Source: Actinomycetes bacterium (GTDB lineage Bacteria > Actinomycetota > Actinomycetes > Mycobacteriales > Mycobacteriaceae). From it: a stretch of 8,719 nt of DNA. The notes beneath the pieces are model-generated. The model was not told where the DNA came from. It saw only the letters and a list, made by a program, of their open reading frames with translations, and made no database searches. The DNA lies in NCBI GenBank assembly GCA_022600695.1, contig JAHZJY010000161.1, positions 1 to 8,719 on the forward strand, given 5' to 3'. A program made the translations under genes and the position numbers. Shown here in pieces: positions 6,855-8,719 of the stretch. Positions within the stretch are counted from its first letter, which is position 1. Every line of letters begins with the position of its first letter.

Positions 6855-7349
6855 CTACCGCACACCCTCTTTCGCGTAGACGACCCGCAGGACGTGGCCC
6901 GCTTCCGGGCCCATCACCGCCGCCGCGAGCGCGCAGAAGGTGCCGACGAAGCCGGGGCCGTGGGCGGACCCACCACTGCGGTCGAGGTGGTGGGCCACCT
7001 CGTGCAGCACCACCAGTTCGCGTAGCGCCCAGCCACGCTGTGCGGGAACCGCGATCACCGCACCGGCCTCCCGGCGTTCGTAGTGCGCGGCGGTGGCGCC
7101 GCGGCGGGCACGAACGGCGATCCGTCCACAACCCGGCCACTGCGCGGCCACCGCGGGTAGGTCCAAAACCGCATCGACGTAGCGGCCGACGGCGTCCACC
7201 GATCCGAACCGGGCCTCCGGCGGTACGGTGATCGACTCGCCGAAGAAGTCGATCGCCCGCGAATTGTGCTGGGCGGCGCGATCGAACAGAGTACGGACGA
7301 ACTCCTCAGCCGCGTACACCCGTGCCCGCTGGGTGTCGCGGGGGCTCAC
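6855..7349 (-). CDS. Small HExxH metallohydrolase, TIGR04338-like
   Basis: A 164-residue protein with a zinc-metallopeptidase motif: His116-Glu117-x-x-His120 (LHEVAHHLD), followed nine residues later by His130 in SAHGPGF. The HExxH...HGxxF pattern resembles SprT- and WLM-like peptidases, in which the third histidine completes the metal site. I recognise the overall sequence (start VSPRDTQRARVYAAEE) as the actinobacterial putative metallohydrolase family TIGR04338. No signal peptide or membrane segment is seen, so it is probably cytosolic. GTG 7349 is the start because it lies 7 bp after the stop of the DUF2786 gene. The frame is open further upstream only as a shadow of that gene, with no suitable start near the conserved region. 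The ribosome-binding site is weak, consistent with coupled translation. Substrate and role are unknown; a part in protein or DNA-protein crosslink turnover is a guess by analogy to SprT. Confidence 0.85.
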   Translation of the reverse strand: MSPRDTQRARVYAAEEFVRTLFDRAAQHNSRAIDFFGESITVPPEARFGSVDAVGRYVDAVLDLPAVAAQWPGCGRIAVRARRGATAAHYERREAGAVIAVPAQRGWALRELVVLHEVAHHLDRSGGSAHGPGFVGTFCALAAAVMGPEAGHVLRVVYAKEGVR

Positions 7350-7356
7350 ACCCGGA

Positions 7357-8106
7357 TCACCGCGGGAGCCGGGCCCGAGTTCCCGGCAGCTCAGGGCTGG
7401 CCCCCAGCCGGGCCTGCCGGCCGGCCCGGTCACCGGCCCGCCGGGCCGCCGACGAGTAGCCCGCCTTGGCATTGGTCGCACGCCACGTCCCGCGGGCCTT
7501 GGAGGCCGTCCGGTAGTGGTCACGCAGTTCAAGATCCTTGTTTCGCAACGCGAGCGCGGTGCCGGGATCGGCGCTGCGCGACTGCGTCGCCTCTCGCTTG
7601 GCCTGGTCGCGGGCCTCGGCAAGACGCTGGCCGATCCGGGTGCCGAAGGCCAGCTGGAAGTTGAGCCGGGCGGTGATGGTGGGGGTGGGTCGGTGCGCGC
7701 CGGTGGCCAGGTAGGTGTCACAGGACCGCACCATCTGGACCACCAGGCTGGCGTAGAGCGCATGGGTGGTGTCGATATCCTCGCCGAACCCGTAGGCGTA
7801 GACGAAGGTCGAGTTCGATGCCACATCGCAGCGAACATCGTTGGCCGCGGCGATGACCGCGAAGAGCTGCACGTAGGTGCGTAGCCCACGGGTACCAGGC
7901 TCACCGATGGTGATGGTCCGCTGGGTGGGTTCCTGGGCGGCGGTGCGGGCGGGCGAGTGTGTCCGGGCGACCGCCAGATCGATGGAGGTGGCGGTGGCCA
8001 GCCGCTGAGCGGCCGCCATGAACGCCTCGGCCTCGTGCGCGTTGTCGGTACCCTCGGCCTGGCGCAGCAGTGCCGCGATCCGAGCCAGCATTCTGTCGTC
8101 GGTCAT
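7357..8106 (-). CDS. DUF2786 domain protein
   Basis: A 249-residue protein of unknown function. Residues about 4-45 match the DUF2786 helical domain (ARIAALLRQAEGTDNAHEAEAFMAAAQRLA written as ARIAALLRQAEG then NAHEAEAFMAAAQRLA), ending in TSIDLAVAR. A middle region (about 65-150) contains GLRTYVQLFAVIAAANDV and ALYASLVVQMVRSCDTYL, and probably forms the partner domain often found behind DUF2786. The C-terminus is rich in arginine and alanine (SSAARRAGDRAGRQARLG), which could bind nucleic acid. No signal peptide or membrane helix is visible. ATG 8106 is supported by the domain starting at once and by a TACGGT -10 box six bases upstream, so the mRNA is probably leaderless. The metallohydrolase gene follows after 7 bp, and I recall DUF2786 genes beside TIGR04338 genes in other actinobacteria, which suggests a shared function. 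Confidence 0.85.
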   Translation of the reverse strand: MTDDRMLARIAALLRQAEGTDNAHEAEAFMAAAQRLATATSIDLAVARTHSPARTAAQEPTQRTITIGEPGTRGLRTYVQLFAVIAAANDVRCDVASNSTFVYAYGFGEDIDTTHALYASLVVQMVRSCDTYLATGAHRPTPTITARLNFQLAFGTRIGQRLAEARDQAKREATQSRSADPGTALALRNKDLELRDHYRTASKARGTWRATNAKAGYSSAARRAGDRAGRQARLGASPELPGTRARLPR

Positions 8107-8112
8107 GGCGTC

Positions 8113-8118
8113 ACCGTA
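8113..8118 (-). promoter_or_regulatory. -10 box of the DUF2786-metallohydrolase operon
   Basis: TACGGT on the minus strand fits TANNNT and ends six bases before ATG 8106, predicting a leaderless mRNA. There is no Shine-Dalgarno sequence at this start, which agrees. No convincing -35 element is seen. The remaining gap up to 8215 shows no other feature. Confidence 0.5.
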
Positions 8119-8215
8119 GGACAGGGCGCCGACGGTGCGGCCCCGTCCGCGGTGCCCGGGGGCTGGGTGTGCACAGAGTGGCCTTCCTCCACAGACCGGT
8201 CGTCCGCAGGCGCCA

Positions 8216-8719
8216 TCACCGCGTGACGAATCGGTCGAGGGCGACGGTGAGCTGCGAGGACAGCGGTCCCGCCTCGGCGTAATTGGCCACATTATCGGTC
8301 GGGTCGTCACGCAGCACGTGGTTGACGCCGGTGAGCTCGGCGAAGTCGAGATCGGTGTTCGCCAGCGCCCGGACCAACGCCGCCATTCCGGTGCAGGTGG
8401 CCTGACCGTCGGAGTCCGAACAGGTGAGCAGAACCGGGGTACCGGCCGGGATGCGGGCAGCCAGTTCCAGCGGATCGATGGCATCGGCCTCCGCGACCGC
8501 CTTGACATTATCCGGGTTGACGATCGCGCTCAGGCCGGCGGGCAGGGCATCCGGAACCGACCCGTCGTTGCGAACCTGGGCGACTGCAGCCGCCCAGGCC
8601 GCCAACACCTGTTCGGCCTGCTGCCGGCTCTCGACCCCGGCCCGCACGGCCGACGCCATCTCGGTGCGGACCCGGCTACCGATCAGGTCGAGATACCGCG
8701 CCGAGAGCGGCTGCAGCAG
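8216..8719 (-). CDS. Alpha/beta hydrolase, C-terminal part
   Basis: The last 167 residues of a protein whose start lies beyond the right edge. The frame remains open to position 8719, upstream of an internal ATG at 8659 that should not be taken as the start. The sequence fits the C-terminal half of an alpha/beta hydrolase (esterase or lipase type): the strand PAGTPVLLTCSDSDGQATC carries the probable catalytic aspartate, and GVNHVLRDDPTDN carries the probable catalytic histidine, before a final amphipathic helix (LSSQLTVALDRFV). The nucleophile elbow with its serine is not in the window. Two cysteines nine residues apart around the acidic loop could form a disulfide, which would suit an exported enzyme, but the N-terminus is not visible. 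The gene is 109 bp upstream of the DUF2786 gene on the same strand, which has its own probable promoter. Substrate unknown. Confidence 0.75.
   Translation of the reverse strand: MLQPLSARYLDLIGSRVRTEMASAVRAGVESRQQAEQVLAAWAAAVAQVRNDGSVPDALPAGLSAIVNPDNVKAVAEADAIDPLELAARIPAGTPVLLTCSDSDGQATCTGMAALVRALANTDLDFAELTGVNHVLRDDPTDNVANYAEAGPLSSQLTVALDRFVTR

Noticed and set aside
6855..7904. 349-codon reading frame containing the metallohydrolase
   Set aside because: Everything upstream of GTG 7349 overlaps the well-supported DUF2786 gene in another frame and has low-complexity, proline- and arginine-rich composition.
8216..8659. Complete 147-residue gene starting at ATG 8659
   Set aside because: The frame continues to the window edge without a stop, and the protein is only the C-terminal half of a larger hydrolase.

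Overview
The window is high-GC DNA with mycobacterial gene families and a mycobacterial gene order, most like a Mycobacterium or Mycolicibacterium chromosome. Several genes use GTG starts, and several have a TANNNT -10 hexamer ending 6-7 nt before the start codon, which is typical of mycobacterial leaderless transcripts. I recognise the left half as the counterpart of the M. tuberculosis Rv0189c-Rv0192 block: dihydroxyacid dehydratase, the copper sensor RicR, an MFS transporter and an L,D-transpeptidase. Species cannot be fixed from the sequence alone. No mobile element, tRNA, rRNA or CRISPR was seen.

Layout. The minus-strand genes at the left are an L,D-transpeptidase (C-terminal half cut by the window edge), a DHA1-type MFS exporter, the CsoR-family copper repressor ricR, and a short leader ORF that overlaps the ricR start by ATGA. 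A perfect RicR-type palindrome (TACCC-N5-GGGTA core) sits immediately upstream of the leader-ricR -10 box. Divergent from it on the plus strand is ilvD, followed by a single-subunit molybdopterin oxidoreductase resembling Rv0197. At the right, a minus-strand pair encodes a DUF2786 protein and a small HExxH...HGxxF metallohydrolase (TIGR04338-like). An alpha/beta hydrolase fragment on the same strand enters from the right edge. The convergent junction between the oxidoreductase and the metallohydrolase holds a long, almost perfect inverted repeat. All intergenic gaps are under 300 bp.

How the parts may work together. RicR probably represses its own leader-ricR transcript until Cu(I) releases it. 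The divergent gene ilvD makes an Fe-S dehydratase, a class of enzyme known to be damaged by copper, so the shared regulatory region may join copper sensing to branched-chain amino acid synthesis; this is inference. The MFS and L,D-transpeptidase genes act at the cell envelope and may be read partly from the ricR transcript. The DUF2786/metallohydrolase pair is 7 bp apart and is probably one transcript of unknown function. It and the ricR leader peptide are the least-described parts of the window.
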